Program-made: the position numbers and the translations under genes | Source of the DNA: Crambe crambe | Lineage: Eukaryota; Porifera; Demospongiae; Poecilosclerida; Crambeidae | Direction: 5' to 3' | NCBI GenBank assembly: GCA_963924555.1 | Contig: OZ004584.1 | Span: 3,037,001-3,101,000 of the forward strand | DNA: 64,000 nucleotides | Shown here: piece after piece, positions 1-9,831 of the stretch | Position numbering within the stretch: the first letter of the stretch is position 1 | How the letters are laid out: each line of letters starts with the position of its first letter | The notes under the pieces: model-generated | Seen by the model: only the letters and a program-made list of their open reading frames with translations | The model's database searches: none | Told to the model about the DNA's origin: nothing

Positions 1-378
1 AAGCTAGTGCATAGTAGCTACTGTGGCAACAACCAAACAATAGCTATAGGTGTTCAGGAAGCACACACCACATGATTCATTGAATGTGTATGCAATTGAA
101 TCTTAACTATAATATAAAGGATACCATGAAAGAGGACAAACCAAAAAAGTATATTAGTAGGCTGACATGCAACCTTTAGACAAAAATTAATGTTGGGTAC
201 CCATCAGTATGTCCATTATTCGGAAGTTCCATTCAATCCATTGTAATCCCTAATCACGGGTCATCCCATCAGGTATCACTGACTTTACCCAGAATGTTAG
301 GAATTGTAACAAATGCACTGACATGTACCCTAGATGTCTATAATAACTTGTAATTGAAATGTTATTTTATATACACAG

Positions 379-674
379 TTGCTCCAATTCCTCCTACAAT
401 AGCATCATCAACAAATCCCGAAATAGACATGTCTGATGACATATCCACCATAGTTCTAGCCATGGTATTCACGCTTCCATTCACTGCCTTTGCTGGCCTC
501 TTCCTGGGTTGGGTCATTGCCACCTGTCAAGAGAAGCATGAGAACAGGAGAACTCTAAAAGGGAGAAAGAAGTCAAAGAAACTTAAAGCTCCCCCAGTGT
601 ATGATGACGTGGTGCCCCAGCCAGACCACATAAGCATGGAACGTAATAGTGCATATGGTCATGCACGATCGTAA
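379..674 (+). CDS. Terminal exon of a single-pass membrane receptor (TM segment plus cytoplasmic tail)
   Basis: A 98-codon reading frame follows an acceptor (atacacag, AG at 377-378) and is joined in phase 1 to an exon left of the window. Order: a Pro/Thr/Ser-rich juxtamembrane stretch (APIPPTIASSTNPE), a hydrophobic segment (about TIVLAMVFTLPFTAFAGLFL), then a basic stop-transfer (GRKKSKK) and tail. The tail contains PPVYDD, a PPxY-type WW-binding motif overlapping a tyrosine site, and NSAYGHA near the C-terminus. The stop is TAA at 672-674 with a polyA signal about 20 bp on. The stalk exon at 46620 and Ig exons elsewhere belong to the same family by phase and style, so this is probably the 3' end of an Ig-like type I receptor. 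A mutated copy lies at 57880-58130 on the other strand. Receptor function is inferred; ligand unknown. Confidence 0.6.
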
Positions 675-693
675 TATCTATAGCTAATCACCT

Positions 694-699
694 AATAAA
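694..699 (+). promoter_or_regulatory. Polyadenylation signal AATAAA
   Basis: A canonical AATAAA lies 20 bp after the stop codon of the receptor terminal exon. The minus-strand copy near 57.9 kb has lost the hexamer, which supports the copy at 379-674 being the functional one. Confidence 0.6.
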
Positions 700-1300
700 C
701 TTGTCAATGCAGAACAAAAGGAACTTGTCATAATCATTAACCATTAATACATCAAACATTCTTTCACTAAACTTTATCTAGACTAAAGTGCAGGTAATAA
801 GTATAAAACCATAAGAAAGTGACTAGCATGTGATCCATGTATATAATGTGCACTGCAGACTTTTTCAAATTGATGATCCATGCATGGATGGCTGAATTAA
901 TGTTGTGAAGGATAGCTAATAAGAGACAGGATTCTAGTCTGATCATGTTCAACAGCGTGCTTTCAATATAGACATAGTTATATGTAACGGTCCCAGGTAG
1001 AAGTCAACGATCGCATCACTGATTAGCTACTTTGTCACTCTGAATTAGCCCTCTATGCAATATTCAATATTATCAACTGGCTGAAATTTGGCATAGAGCT
1101 GTATAGCTACCCCAAATTAAAAATGGGATAACATCTTGATTTCTACCAGTGAGAATGACACACATTATTTTGCAGCTAGAATAGCTAATTATACCTTAAT
1201 CATTTTCATAATATGACCAGAATAGAGTATGATGTATTGAAAGTGTATATCAGATCAGAACTGCTGAATGATGAACATAATTATAGTGACAACATTAAAC
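700..1300. other. Non-coding flank, partly duplicated at 57.7 kb
   Basis: No gene seen. The first 260 bases (3' flank of the receptor exon, with the string ACTAAAGTGCAGGTAATA) recur inverted at 57680-57880, so the duplication includes the exon and its downstream flank. The remainder is AT-rich with no structure I can name. Confidence 0.5.
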
Positions 1301-1301
1301 C

Positions 1302-1490
1302 TCAGCAAAAAAAATCCACTGAACTTAGTTCTTCTGGTAAATAAGTTTGGTCCACAGGTTCCTGATAGTCAGGGTTGTACTTGTACCCCTCACCAAACCC
1401 AAGGTTCTTCATCGAACTGAGTGGGAGTGTTGCGCAGGTAGAGAGGAACAGACGGTAGCAGCGTACACCACAACCTGAGCTACAATAAAA
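1302..1490 (-). pseudogene. WRNIP1: WRNIP1-like last exon, frameshifted
   Basis: Read on the minus strand after a TTTTATTGTAG acceptor, one frame gives PSVPLYLRNTPTQ and a second gives MKNLGFGEGYKYNP, then EPVDQTYLPEELSSVDFF and a stop. This is the conserved C-terminus of WRNIP1/RarA-type AAA+ ATPases (known: the protein acts with Werner helicase in replication-fork and translesion control). One extra base between TPTQ and MKNLG splits the frame, so this copy cannot make a normal tail unless it is a sequence error. The expected preceding exon (segment around the AYQACHFIGMPE motif of the family) was not found between here and the next WRNIP1 piece at 2765. Confidence 0.75.
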
Positions 1491-1513
1491 AAAAACTGTG
1501 CATATAATTATAT

Positions 1514-1744
1514 ACATGAGCGCAAAAAAATTCTTCTAAATAAAAAGTAGGGATAGCCTAGCCCTCCTGATTTCAATAACCATGCCCATATATATAACCC
1601 AACTTAAATCCTTACTCTTCACTCCCCCATCAGCAATAAGTGAGTCAAGTACATACCCTCAAGAATCACGTCTACAATATTATTACAAAATTACTATTCC
1701 TACTTCACTTTTTATTTAGAAGAAATTTTTTTGCGCTCACTTGT
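1514..1744. repeat. Foldback MITE, GAGCGCAAAAAAATTCTTC arms
   Basis: The left arm starts near ACATGAGCGC and runs through TCTAAATAAAAAGTAGGGA. The right arm is its reverse complement, ending GCGCTCACTTGT at 1744. Arms are about 35 bp. A close relative with a longer inner palindrome is at 37491-37727. No coding capacity. Confidence 0.8.
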
Positions 1745-2029
1745 TTCTATTCTTTTCTTTGTAATTAGCTAGCTATTATATAGAAATTCTTTTTAAAACT
1801 AATCTTCCTCTTTTGTAAGTACGTAGCATTGGATTATTAACAAAGTTTGTGTAGTTGGAGGTGCACTCACTGGCATGATGAAGTGAGCAGACTAGCTATA
1901 TGTACAGCCATGTAGGATGAGCATCTATACTGAGTGGCCATCTGACCAGAATACAGCTAGCTAAGCAATCAACAGTGGTGGATCTAGGACTTTCAGAAGG
2001 GAGCAAGCACATAGATGGAGGCTCATAGT

Positions 2030-2105
2030 GAAATATCTGTGCACTTGTAGTCTCGTGCGGACCAGACTCTCACACGCAGAAGAGATAGTCTGGTCAAACT
2101 CCTAG
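2030..2105. repeat. Short inverted-repeat element (CCAGACTCT / AGTCTGG)
   Basis: The segment GTGCGGACCAGACTCTCAC ... GATAGTCTGGTCAAACTC forms a short hairpin. Relatives stand at 17955-17998 and 33650-33705 in opposite orientation (CCAGACTCTCTCTTCTGTGT ... GAGTCTGGTCCGC). Probably a tiny non-autonomous element; no TSD established. Confidence 0.45.
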
Positions 2106-2174
2106 TTCTGCTGAGTAAGCAGCAGCGCGCACCATGCATAAAAAATCGCGTCACAGTATGTCATGACTAAGTTA

Positions 2175-2555
2175 ACAAGTGAAAGGAAAAAAATTATCAC
2201 TGCCTCTCACAATTGTTTATGTCAGCATAAAAGTTCTGCTTGGTTTAGGCAGTGATGTAGGGTTTATTATTGAAGGCAGCATAATTTTGATGTTTGTTCA
2301 CAGAAATTGCTACAGGTACAGTGGAAGCCCTAAATGTGGACTCCCTGAAATGCAAAAACGTCTCTAATCAGAACACTTTTTTTGTCCCAACACAATATAA
2401 ATGTGTATAATTTAACCCCTGAAATAGGGACACCTCTCTAATCAGGACACTTTTCACTAGTCCCAAAGGTGTCCACATTTAGAGGTTCCACTGTAAAAGT
2501 ACAGACTAACCCTACATGCCCTTTTTATTTAGCTAGCATATTTTTTTTTTCCTGT
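2175..2555. repeat. Foldback element (ACAAGTGAAAGGAAAAAAATT ends) with a nested MITE
   Basis: The left end ACAAGTGAAAGG and the TTTTTCC right end match the better preserved copy at 51151-51457, which lacks the nested insertion. The shared core contains TGTAGGGTTTATTATTGAAGG and GATGTTTGTTCACAGAAA. The interruption at 2319-2493 is a separate TA-flanked MITE. Confidence 0.7.
2319..2493. mobile_element. CAGTGGA-ended MITE (pogo/Tc1-like), TA target duplication
   Basis: Ends are CAGTGGAAGCCCTAAATGTG and the inverted CACATTTAGAGGTTCCACTG; TA flanks both sides (2317-2318, 2494-2495). The uninterrupted copy near 51.4 kb reads GGTAAAAGTAC at the same site, an empty-site confirmation of TA duplication. 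Length 175 bp, non-coding. TA plus this TIR style suggests mobilisation by a pogo/Tc1-type transposase (inference). Confidence 0.8.
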
Positions 2556-2764
2556 AACCATCATACTGTCACACATGATCAGCCAGCCAGCCCTATGAAC
2601 AGAACATACCCCCTTTTCATATCATATTATTACATCAAGAGTTGTCATGGTATTGCAATAGCAACCACCCTTCATCTATACAGAAGTTGTCATGGTATTG
2701 CCATAGTCATGGTAATGTATACTGTGTAAATACAACTACTTCTTATTTCTAAAGAACCACTCAC

Positions 2765-2938
2765 CTATATCCTCACTTGCGAAGTGAATGACTCTCCTAG
2801 CAACTTGTAATACAAGGGATCCTCTCCAGCACACAGCATGCGAACAAGCCAATAAAGAGAAGCATTAGCATCAGACCCTCGCATGGACTTATGCAGTGCA
2901 GCTATACAATGATAGTGTTCATCTCCTGCTCTATCGTA
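2765..2938 (-). pseudogene. WRNIP1: WRNIP1-like internal exon, frameshifted near its 3' end
   Basis: The minus strand encodes [20 protein letters not shown] followed by [22 protein letters not shown], a signature block of WRNIP1/RarA ATPases downstream of the AAA+ core. After DPLY one base is gained or lost, and [11 protein letters not shown] continues in another frame up to a GTGAGT donor. Together with the broken last exon at 1302 this marks a decayed minus-strand WRNIP1 copy whose introns collected MITEs. Short fragments of the same exon recur at 17055-17165 and 32250-32345, so this piece was carried along in later segmental duplications. Confidence 0.75.
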
Positions 2939-2990
2939 TTTTCATTAACTCCATCTTTATCAAATACTAAGCTGAGAATGGTCTAGTTGT

Positions 2991-3210
2991 GATGAAGGTG
3001 GAAGGACAGAATCTTGTCCTGGAGAGCTGGTAAACTTCACCTGCACTGTGAATAGTCCAGCTCATACTTGGACTATCTCTGAAAGTAATATAATACAAGA
3101 AATCACAATTAGTAGTTTCATACTATATTTATAGTACCCTGTAACTACACTTTTAATGGATATGTAGCTGACACGAATACTACAGTGACATATGTTACTA
3201 TTCTCAGCTA
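2991..3210 (+). pseudogene. Ig-like receptor exon relic (CPGELVNFTC half-domain)
   Basis: One frame gives GGRTESCPGELVNFTCTVNS then PAHTWTISES: a B-strand cysteine, and a C-strand tryptophan, as in Ig folds. A second piece at 3137-3206 gives YTFNGYVADTNTTVTYVTI, matching the E-strand part of the same domain. The pieces are separated by stops. Copies: 17186, 32374 (+) and 9560, 59460 (-). Confidence 0.55.
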
Positions 3211-3219
3211 GCTGCATGT

Positions 3220-3470
3220 GAAAAAACTATGTAAAACTTCTCTAGATACTAGTTTAATAATGTCACACATCACGCATTACATCACCAGACTAAGCCTTAT
3301 AAGTCACCTCACCACGTGTGTTTCACCAGACTAAGCCTTATAAGTCACCTCACCACGTGTGTTTCAGTTTTGTATCCCTGAGAAAGGCCTGAGCATCAGG
3401 CCGAAATGTCGAATGTTTTTTGACATGAATTTTTAAGCTAGTAACTTGAGAAGTTTTACATAGTTTTTTT
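3220..3470. repeat. Inverted-repeat element with 41-bp tandem repeat and hammerhead-like motif
   Basis: Arms of about 35 bp (ACTATGTAAAACTTCTC at the left; its inverse GAGAAGTTTTACATAGT at the right) enclose a perfect 2x41-bp direct repeat (3283-3323, 3324-3364; unit begins CACCAGACTAAGCC). Next to it CTGAGAA + GGCC-stem + GAAA (3378-3408) resembles a hammerhead ribozyme core. No coding frame. Confidence 0.65.
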
Positions 3471-4129
3471 ATAGTGAATTACATGACCCTCATGCATGGC
3501 AACAACATTAATGTGACATATTCAACTGGTTTTGGTTCACAATCTGTTCAAGCAAACTTTGCTGGTTGAGCAGGACTAATTACAGTTTATAATAAGATTG
3601 TCATTGACCTAATTTTGCACATAATTTTTTTTAAGGCCTTTACTGATATACTGCTGCATCAAGGCTTGATTCATAACCAGACTAGTAGTGCCTAGGGTTT
3701 ACGCTCTGAGCATCGAGAGACCAACATCAAGAGAGAAAGCTAATGACAGATTTGCTAGTCAGTTGTGAGGTCAAGGTCCAAGAATCACGCATATGGGGAG
3801 GGGCATAAAAATGTCTGCCACATTGTAGGTTGAAAGCTAGCAAGTTGTTGAGTTAAAGGTAAACCAATGGGAATGGTTTACCAAGGGAAGGGCAACTCGA
3901 AGAGATTTTGAAAAAGCCAATGTAGGCGAGAGCTATGGCCATCAATCACTTGATCGAGGGCTAAAAGCGATAGGAGTGTTTGTTTTTCTGGCTAAAATCT
4001 CTTCGTACCGCACTGTATCTTGGTTTATACAACTGGAATAAAGACAGTCAACACAAGTTTATAGTTAGAGAAAATTGACATGAAAAAATTGATTGAGGTA
4101 TGGCATGCTTAGCAGTAGAGTTTCTCTAT
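3471..4129. other. Intergenic, duplicated at 33.8-34.2 kb and 56.0-56.3 kb
   Basis: No gene seen. The text around GTGAGGTCAAGGTCCAAGAA and CTTTCAACCTACA recurs in reverse at 33830-34210 and 56040-56300, so it is another member of the local duplicated material. Confidence 0.4.
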
Positions 4130-4238
4130 AACAGTAGTGTTCTCGTTGCCCTCAGTTGTAAAGTGGTACAAAGGTAATTTTTGATACGCCTCAGGGCACT
4201 AAAAGGTCATTCAGATGAAGCCTGGCATAGTTAACCAC

Positions 4239-4297
<59 letters not shown>

Positions 4298-4440
4298 AAG
4301 TCTGATATAAAAAAATGGTACATCTGCTATTTTCTGCTTGTCTTGAAAGTGAACTCCAAGAGTTAGGAGTTGGACTTGCAAAAGATCTTTGTGCAAGATC
4401 TTTGTCTTTATACATGTTGCAGACTATTTCAAGCTCTGAA
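4130..4440 (-). pseudogene. hAT transposase C-terminal relic containing a GA microsatellite
   Basis: Minus-strand frames give PFSALRRIKNYL just after a stop in the SSER position, and upstream KDLLQVQLLTLGVHF. These match the hAT-family dimerisation region (ASSERxFSxLRRVKxYLR). The CTCTCT tract found inside this region in sister copies has expanded here into a 54-bp (GA)n. Sister relics: 10225, 18000, 29545, 35840 on the plus strand. Confidence 0.65.
4241..4294. repeat. (GA)27 microsatellite
   Basis: A perfect dinucleotide run. It sits exactly where four paralogous copies of the hAT relic have only a short CTCTCTCT tract. Confidence 0.95.
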
Positions 4441-4539
4441 TCTAGCTCTACTTGCCATGCATGCCTTCATTAATAGTGATTCTAAGAAATAACAAATTTG
4501 ATAACCTTGCTGATCAAATCTTTCTACTATACAGGTAAG

Positions 4540-5010
4540 TACCGTACAGTGGGTTTTTTTTCGGAGATAAAATTTTTATTAATCACCAAAGGACAATACA
4601 GATGAAGAATTACAAATCTTTTATTCGGTACAGTACAATTCTTTTAGTGCACGTGCAACAATATCCATGCTGCTGAACCATTTTCACTTGGCTTGCATAC
4701 TTGTTTTGTTTGTTCATCATTATGGCACTTTATCCAGTCAGCTGATAATTTACCTAACCTTCTGGTCTACTTTCTTCTTGGGCATCATTTGATTAAAAAG
4801 TTGCCACAATCGTGAAGAGGGCTATACCTGAAGAAATGATGGCCAATAGGCAACTCTACATATGGCTAAACAGTGGCTTTATTTAGGTCTGATAGTTGGA
4901 CTAGATGGGAAATTTATGACTGAATTTCCAGGGGATATCTGCAGTGATTTTATAGCTAATATGCAGCTTTAATATCTTCACTAATCGTTCCTGCTTGTAC
5001 AGATTGTGTG
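4540..5010 (+). repeat. Dispersed repeat R (CAAAGGACAATACAGATGAA) with an internal inversion
   Basis: Shares CAAAGGACAATACAGATGAA, then TTTTATTCGGTACAGTAC and TTTTAGTGC with copies at 7370, 8960, 10855/15885 and 30115. In this copy the block from about 4730 to 4850 is reverse complemented relative to the others. No coding capacity recognised; may be intronic sequence of the receptor family or an old non-autonomous element. Confidence 0.7.
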
Positions 5011-5299
5011 CCTCCACCACTCCCATTCCAGGGTTTCATCTACTGGGGGGGTGGGGGAAAGCTTCCCCCACACCCAAATTTCTTTATGTTCATAAGGTTT
5101 ATATAGCTATACTTATTGAAAGTATGTAATCCCCCTCCCTAATAAAGTATTGGCATTGTGAAAATGCTAGGAGAATTAGCCAATAAAAAGTCCTCCAAAA
5201 ATATGTAAATTTTTCATTTGCACTCCGCATGGGAGGCACATCCCCTTCCCACACTCTCTAGCCATAGGCCACACGATCGGAAGTGAAATTCCTAGATGA

Positions 5300-5560
5300 A
5301 ACCTGCCTTCACATGTCACATTTATAGTCCCTGTAGTTGCAATGACAGTAACAAATGTTAGTTAGCTCCATAAACCATGAATCCATCCAAAGTGTTCTGT
5401 GAATAAGTCTGTCAACGATAGAAATGCTTTCAATAATATCTGGTAGAATAATCCGGCACAGAACAGGTAAAGTTAATCACACAGGAGAAATTCCTTCTAC
5501 CTTCATCCAAACTAGACCATTAGCTATCAAAAGACAAAATCTTACGTATAGTCTCACAAG
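5300..5560 (-). pseudogene. Ig-like receptor exon relic (inverted orientation)
   Basis: The minus strand shows the family text for the E/F-strand half (TGCAATGACAGTAAC..., GGATTCATGG) and degraded CPGE-side sequence further up. Same order as the 9420-9675 minus copy but more decayed. Confidence 0.4.
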
Positions 5561-5573
5561 CCAGGTCCTTTGG

Positions 5574-6750
5574 TTACATACAATGTAGTTAGCCATGGAC
5601 TATTGATATATTTTTCCTAAAAGGAAATGTGTGAATTGATTCATAATCACTGAACAGAGCAATCCATCTATAAGATGTGCATGTTGGAGATCAAAATGCA
5701 AAACTATAAGCTGTCCACCTCTGAAAGAGCCATGTATTCACTCAATGGATCAGCTTCAAACTTTTCCTCCCTATAGTTCCCAGCACTGAGATAAACTATA
5801 TATAAAGCACAAAACCCTACCAGGTATACTGTAACAGTAGTTACATACAATGTAGTTAGCCATGTATTTCAGAATACCTAAAAGGAATAATAAAGGAAAT
5901 GTGTGAATTCATTTATTATAACTGAAAAGAGTGATCCATCTATAAGACGTGCATATTGGAGATTTAAATGCTAAACTATAAGCTGTCCACCTCTTACGTA
6001 AGAGCCGTGTATTCACTCAATGGATCAGCTTCAAACTTTTCCTCCCTATCAGTTCCCAGCACTGAGACAAACTATATATAAAGCACAAAATGCTAAGAGG
6101 TATACTATAACAGTAGTTACATAAATGTAGTTAGCCATGTATTTCAGAATATTTTTCCTAAAAGGAAACGTGTGAAATCCTTTGTTATAACCGAAGAGAG
6201 CAATCCATCTATAAGACGTGCATATTGGAGATCAAAATGCTAAACTATAAGCTGTCCACCACTTACGAAAGAGCCCTGTATTCACTCAATGGATCAGCTT
6301 CAAACTTTTCCTCCCTATCAGTTCCCAGCACTGAGACTAACTATATATAAAGCACAAAATCCTACCAGATATACAAAAACAGTAGTTACATACAATGTAG
6401 TTAGCCATATATTTCAGAATATTTTACCTAAAAGGAATAAAAGGAAATGTGTGGATTCATTTATTATAACCGAAGAGAGCAATCCATCTATAAGACGTGC
6501 ATATCGGAGATCAAAATGCTAAACTATAAGCTGTCCACCTCTGAAAGAGCCGTGTATTCACTCAATGGATCAGCTTCAAACGATTTTTCCTCCCTGTTAG
6601 TTCCCAGCACTGACACAAACTATATATAAAGCACAAAATGATACCAGGTATACTGTAACAGTAGTTACATACAATGTAGTTAGCCATGCACTACTGTTAT
6701 ATTTCAGAATTTTTCCTTGATCACCTTTTACATCATACCAGTATCTACCG
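5574..6750 (+). repeat. Tandem array, ~270-bp unit x4 plus partial
   Basis: The anchor TTACATACAATGTAGTTAG appears (with variants) at 5574, 5841, 6117, 6386 and 6665, spacing 267-279 bp. Each unit carries one copy of the exon-like text encoding SFIITEESNPSI and ending in TCACTCAATGGATCAGC. A two-unit satellite of the same array is at 7760-8110. The unit is therefore a duplicated exon with its flanks; units differ by small indels and substitutions, so the array is not young. Confidence 0.85.
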
Positions 6751-6932
6751 TGGCAGGTAAGGGGAACTTTGGGTATAGATATAGGAAATACCTTTTCCAT
6801 TTTGGTATCACAGTTAGACTTTATTCGTATGTATATAGCTAGGTGGCTGACAAGTTAATTAGGAGTAGTGAACTATTTTTCTGGGTACATTTTTTGCTAC
6901 TTAAGCCGGAAGAGAGCATTAATTGATTTGCA

Positions 6933-7030
6933 ATGGCTGTTAGATCATTCAAATTACTAATGATGATCATCCTATTGCTTTGTACTTGTACAACATCAGG
7001 ACTCAAACTTGAGACACGTCAGACACAAAG
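6933..7030 (+). CDS. Candidate signal-peptide exon of an Ig-like receptor
   Basis: ATG in context CAATGG opens MAVRSFKLLMMIILLLCTCT followed by TSGLKLETRQTQ, a short basic n-region, a strong hydrophobic core and a small-residue cleavage area. It ends at a usable donor (CAAAG|GTTCAC). Related first exons: 8357 (+, truncated core), 35646 (+, ends CAG|GTATTGG after a stop), 44735 (+, no ATG). This is the most intact of the four, but no clean chain of following exons can be traced, so it may be a dead first exon. Confidence 0.4.
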
Positions 7031-7070
7031 GTTCACCTCTATTATAACCGTCTGGCCTCATCCTTAGGCT

Positions 7071-7262
7071 ATGAATGGAGACATTCTTCCTCCAAAGTGG
7101 GTCAAAGATGTGAGAATTAGTCACGAATGGAAACATGAAGGACAGATCACTCTCTCGTTGGCTAATTCAGTAGTTGTTGATGTTATTGAACTGGTTGATA
7201 TTGGCAACCAGTGTCATATTGGCAACCAGTGTCGACAATGTTATTATGCAATTCTACTATGA
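7071..7262 (+). pseudogene. Receptor-family exon fragment (WVKDVRISHEWKHEGQ)
   Basis: A 63-codon frame with ILPPKWVKDVRISHEWKHEG and SLANSVVVDVIELVDIGNQC. The tail contains a local duplication of GGCAACCAGTGT. The paralogue at 8700-8890 is frameshifted. No domain recognised; included because two copies share it in the same position relative to the signal exon. Confidence 0.3.
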
Positions 7263-7369
7263 TATCATGGTAGTGGGTATCAATCAGAGATCTAATGGCA
7301 ACAGAAGGAGCAGCAGAAGTAGTTTTAACAGACTCTGAATGAGGGTCTGACCGTAGTGAAAATAAAGTA

Positions 7370-7750
7370 TTATACAGCGGATATAAAATATTTCGTTAAA
7401 CACCAAAGGACAATACAGATGAAGAATTACAATAGTATTTTATTTGGTACAGTACAATTCTTTTAGTGCATGTGCAACAATATCCACGCTGTTGAACCAT
7501 TTTCATTTGGCTTGCATACTTGCCTATTTGGCCATCATTTCTTCAGGTCTCGCGATTGTGGCGACTTTTTAATCGAATGATGCCAAAATTAGGTAAGTTA
7601 TCAGCTGACTGCCATAGTTAACGTTGAATGACGTACAAACGAAAAGAACAACTCTACATATGGCTAAACGGTGGCTTCATTTTTGATGACTGGATGGGAA
7701 ATTTATGACAGTGAATTTCTATCTGCAGTGATTGTATAGCTAATATGCAG
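7370..7750 (+). repeat. Dispersed repeat R, copy 2
   Basis: Same order as the other R copies, with TTTGGCCATCATTTCTTCAGG and GCGATTGTGGCGACTTTTTA in plus orientation. It serves as reference for the inversion in the 4540 copy and as an empty site for the DIRS-like insertion. Confidence 0.7.
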
Positions 7751-8356
7751 CAATGGATCAACCTTTCCTCCCTGTTAGTTCCCAGCACTGAGACAAGCTA
7801 TATATAAAGCTACCAGGTATAGTGTATAGTTACATACAATGTAGTTAGCCATGTATTTCAGAATATTTTACCTAAAAGGAATAAAAGGTAATGTGTGAAT
7901 TCCTTCATTATAACTGATCCATCTATAGGATGTGCATATTGGAGATCAAAATGCTACAACTATAAACTGTCCACCTCTGAAAGAGCTGTGTATTTACTCA
8001 ATGGATCAGCCTCAAACAACTTTTCCTCCCTGTTAGTTCCGAGCACTGAGATAAACTATATATAAAGCATAAAATGCTATCAGGTACTGTAACGGTAGTT
8101 ACATACAATGTAGTTAGCCATGCACTATTGTTATATTTCAGAATTTTTTCTTGGATCACCTTCTGAATCATACCAGGATGAGAACAGACAATTAATTTTG
8201 AATATACAGTGGCAGGTAGGGGGAACTTTCGGTATAGGTATAGGAAATACCTTTTCCATTTTAGACTTTATTCGCATGTATATAGGTGGCTGACAAGTTA
8301 ATTAGGAGCTATTTTTCCGAGTACATTTTTGCTACTAAAGCCGAAAGAGATTTGCA

Positions 8357-8425
8357 ATGGCTGTTAGATCATTCAAATTACTAATGATGATCATCCTATT
8401 GAAGCATGCAGCTGCTCCAACTTGA
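8357..8425 (+). pseudogene. Truncated signal-peptide exon copy
   Basis: Starts MAVRSFKLLMMIILL exactly like the exon at 6933, then loses the rest of the hydrophobic core (TTGAAGCATGCAGCTGC) and meets a stop. Second member of a tandem duplication of the 6.9-8.1 kb segment. Confidence 0.5.
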
Positions 8426-8959
8426 GACACGTCAGGCACAAAGGTTCACCTCTATTACATCTGTTAGACATTATCATGCGACATTATTATCATGTAGTTA
8501 TCAGTGTATTATCATTATTGCAAACAGTTGAGTTATGTAATCATTAAGTTTTGTTCATGTGATCTTTGACCTTGACTGTACTAAAAAAGAAGTTGATATT
8601 GAATCTAGTACAATCCTTCGATAGCTGGGTCAGGAGCAGCTATTTTGAATTCTTACAACATCAGGTGCAGAAAGACTACCTTCTGGCCTCGTCCTTAGGC
8701 TATGAAGAGAAACATTCTTCCTCCAAAGTGGGTCAAAGATGTTGAGAATTAGTCACGAATGGAAACAGAAAGGACAGATCGCTCTCTTGCTGGCTAATTC
8801 AGTAGTCGTTGATATATTATTGGACTGGTTGATATTGGCAACCAGTGTCGACAATGGCAATTCTACTATGACATCATGGTAATGGGCATCAATCAGAAAA
8901 CTAATGGCAACAGAAGGTAACTGACTCTGAATGAGGGTCTGACAATAATGAAAATAAAA

Positions 8960-9400
8960 GAACCATACAGTGGGTTTTTTTCGGATATAAAATATTTCGT
9001 TAAACACCAAAGGACAATACAGATGAAGAATTACAATAGTCTTTTATTCGGTACAGTACAATTCTTTTAGTGCATGTGCAACAACTGCTGCACTTGGCTG
9101 CCTATTTGGCCATCCTTTCTTCAGGTATAACCCTCTTCCTCTTCGCGATTGTGGCAACTTTATAATCTAAAAAAAAAAAAAGTGGACTAAAAGGTTAGGT
9201 AAGCAATCAGCGGACTGCCGTAGTTAACGTTGAATGATGTATGAATGAAAAGAACAACTCTACATACGGCTAAACAGTGGCTTTATTTAGGTCTGAAAGT
9301 TGATGACGAAATTTATTACAGTGAATTTCCAGAGGATAGCTGCAATGATTGTATAGCTAATATGCAGCTTTAATATCTTTTCCTAATTGTTCCTGCTTGT
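8960..9400 (+). repeat. Dispersed repeat R, copy 3
   Basis: Collinear with R at 7370 and 30115; contains an A12 run near 9170. Empty of the DIRS-like element. Confidence 0.7.
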
Positions 9401-9419
9401 ACAAATTGTGTGTCTCCAC

Positions 9420-9675
9420 AACTTCCCTACATTTATAGTCCCTGTAGCTGCAATGACAGTAACAAATGTTACTGCTAGTTCTATAAACCATGAATCCATC
9501 CAAAGTGTTCATAAGGATATGAGTTTGAAGTCAGATCAACGATAGAAATGCTTTCAATAATATCTGGACTATTCACAGTGCTGAAGTTTACCAGCTCTCC
9601 AGGACAAGACTCTGTCCTTCCACCTTCATCACGACTAGACCATCTCAGCTTAGTATTTGATAAAGATGGAGTCAA
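9420..9675 (-). pseudogene. Ig-like receptor exon relic
   Basis: Minus strand: RDEGGRTESCPGELVNFSTV then IIESISIVDLTSNSYPYEHF, followed in another frame by the E/F-strand text. The B-strand cysteine of FTC is changed (FST) and the C-strand WTI part is deleted, so the fold is broken. Orientation is opposite to the relic at 2991. Confidence 0.5.
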
Positions 9676-9831
9676 TGCAAGGATAATATTTCATACAATT
9701 GAGCAAGAGACAAACACTATCACTGTATATCTGCACTGCAGATATACAATTAATTTTGAATATACGGTGGCAAAACTTGGGGTATAGGAAATACTGCTTC
9801 CACTTTGGTATCACAGTTAGACTTTACTCAG

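Noticed and set aside
4191-4415. Ser-Leu repeat proteins over the GA tract
   Set aside because: Translation of a microsatellite only.
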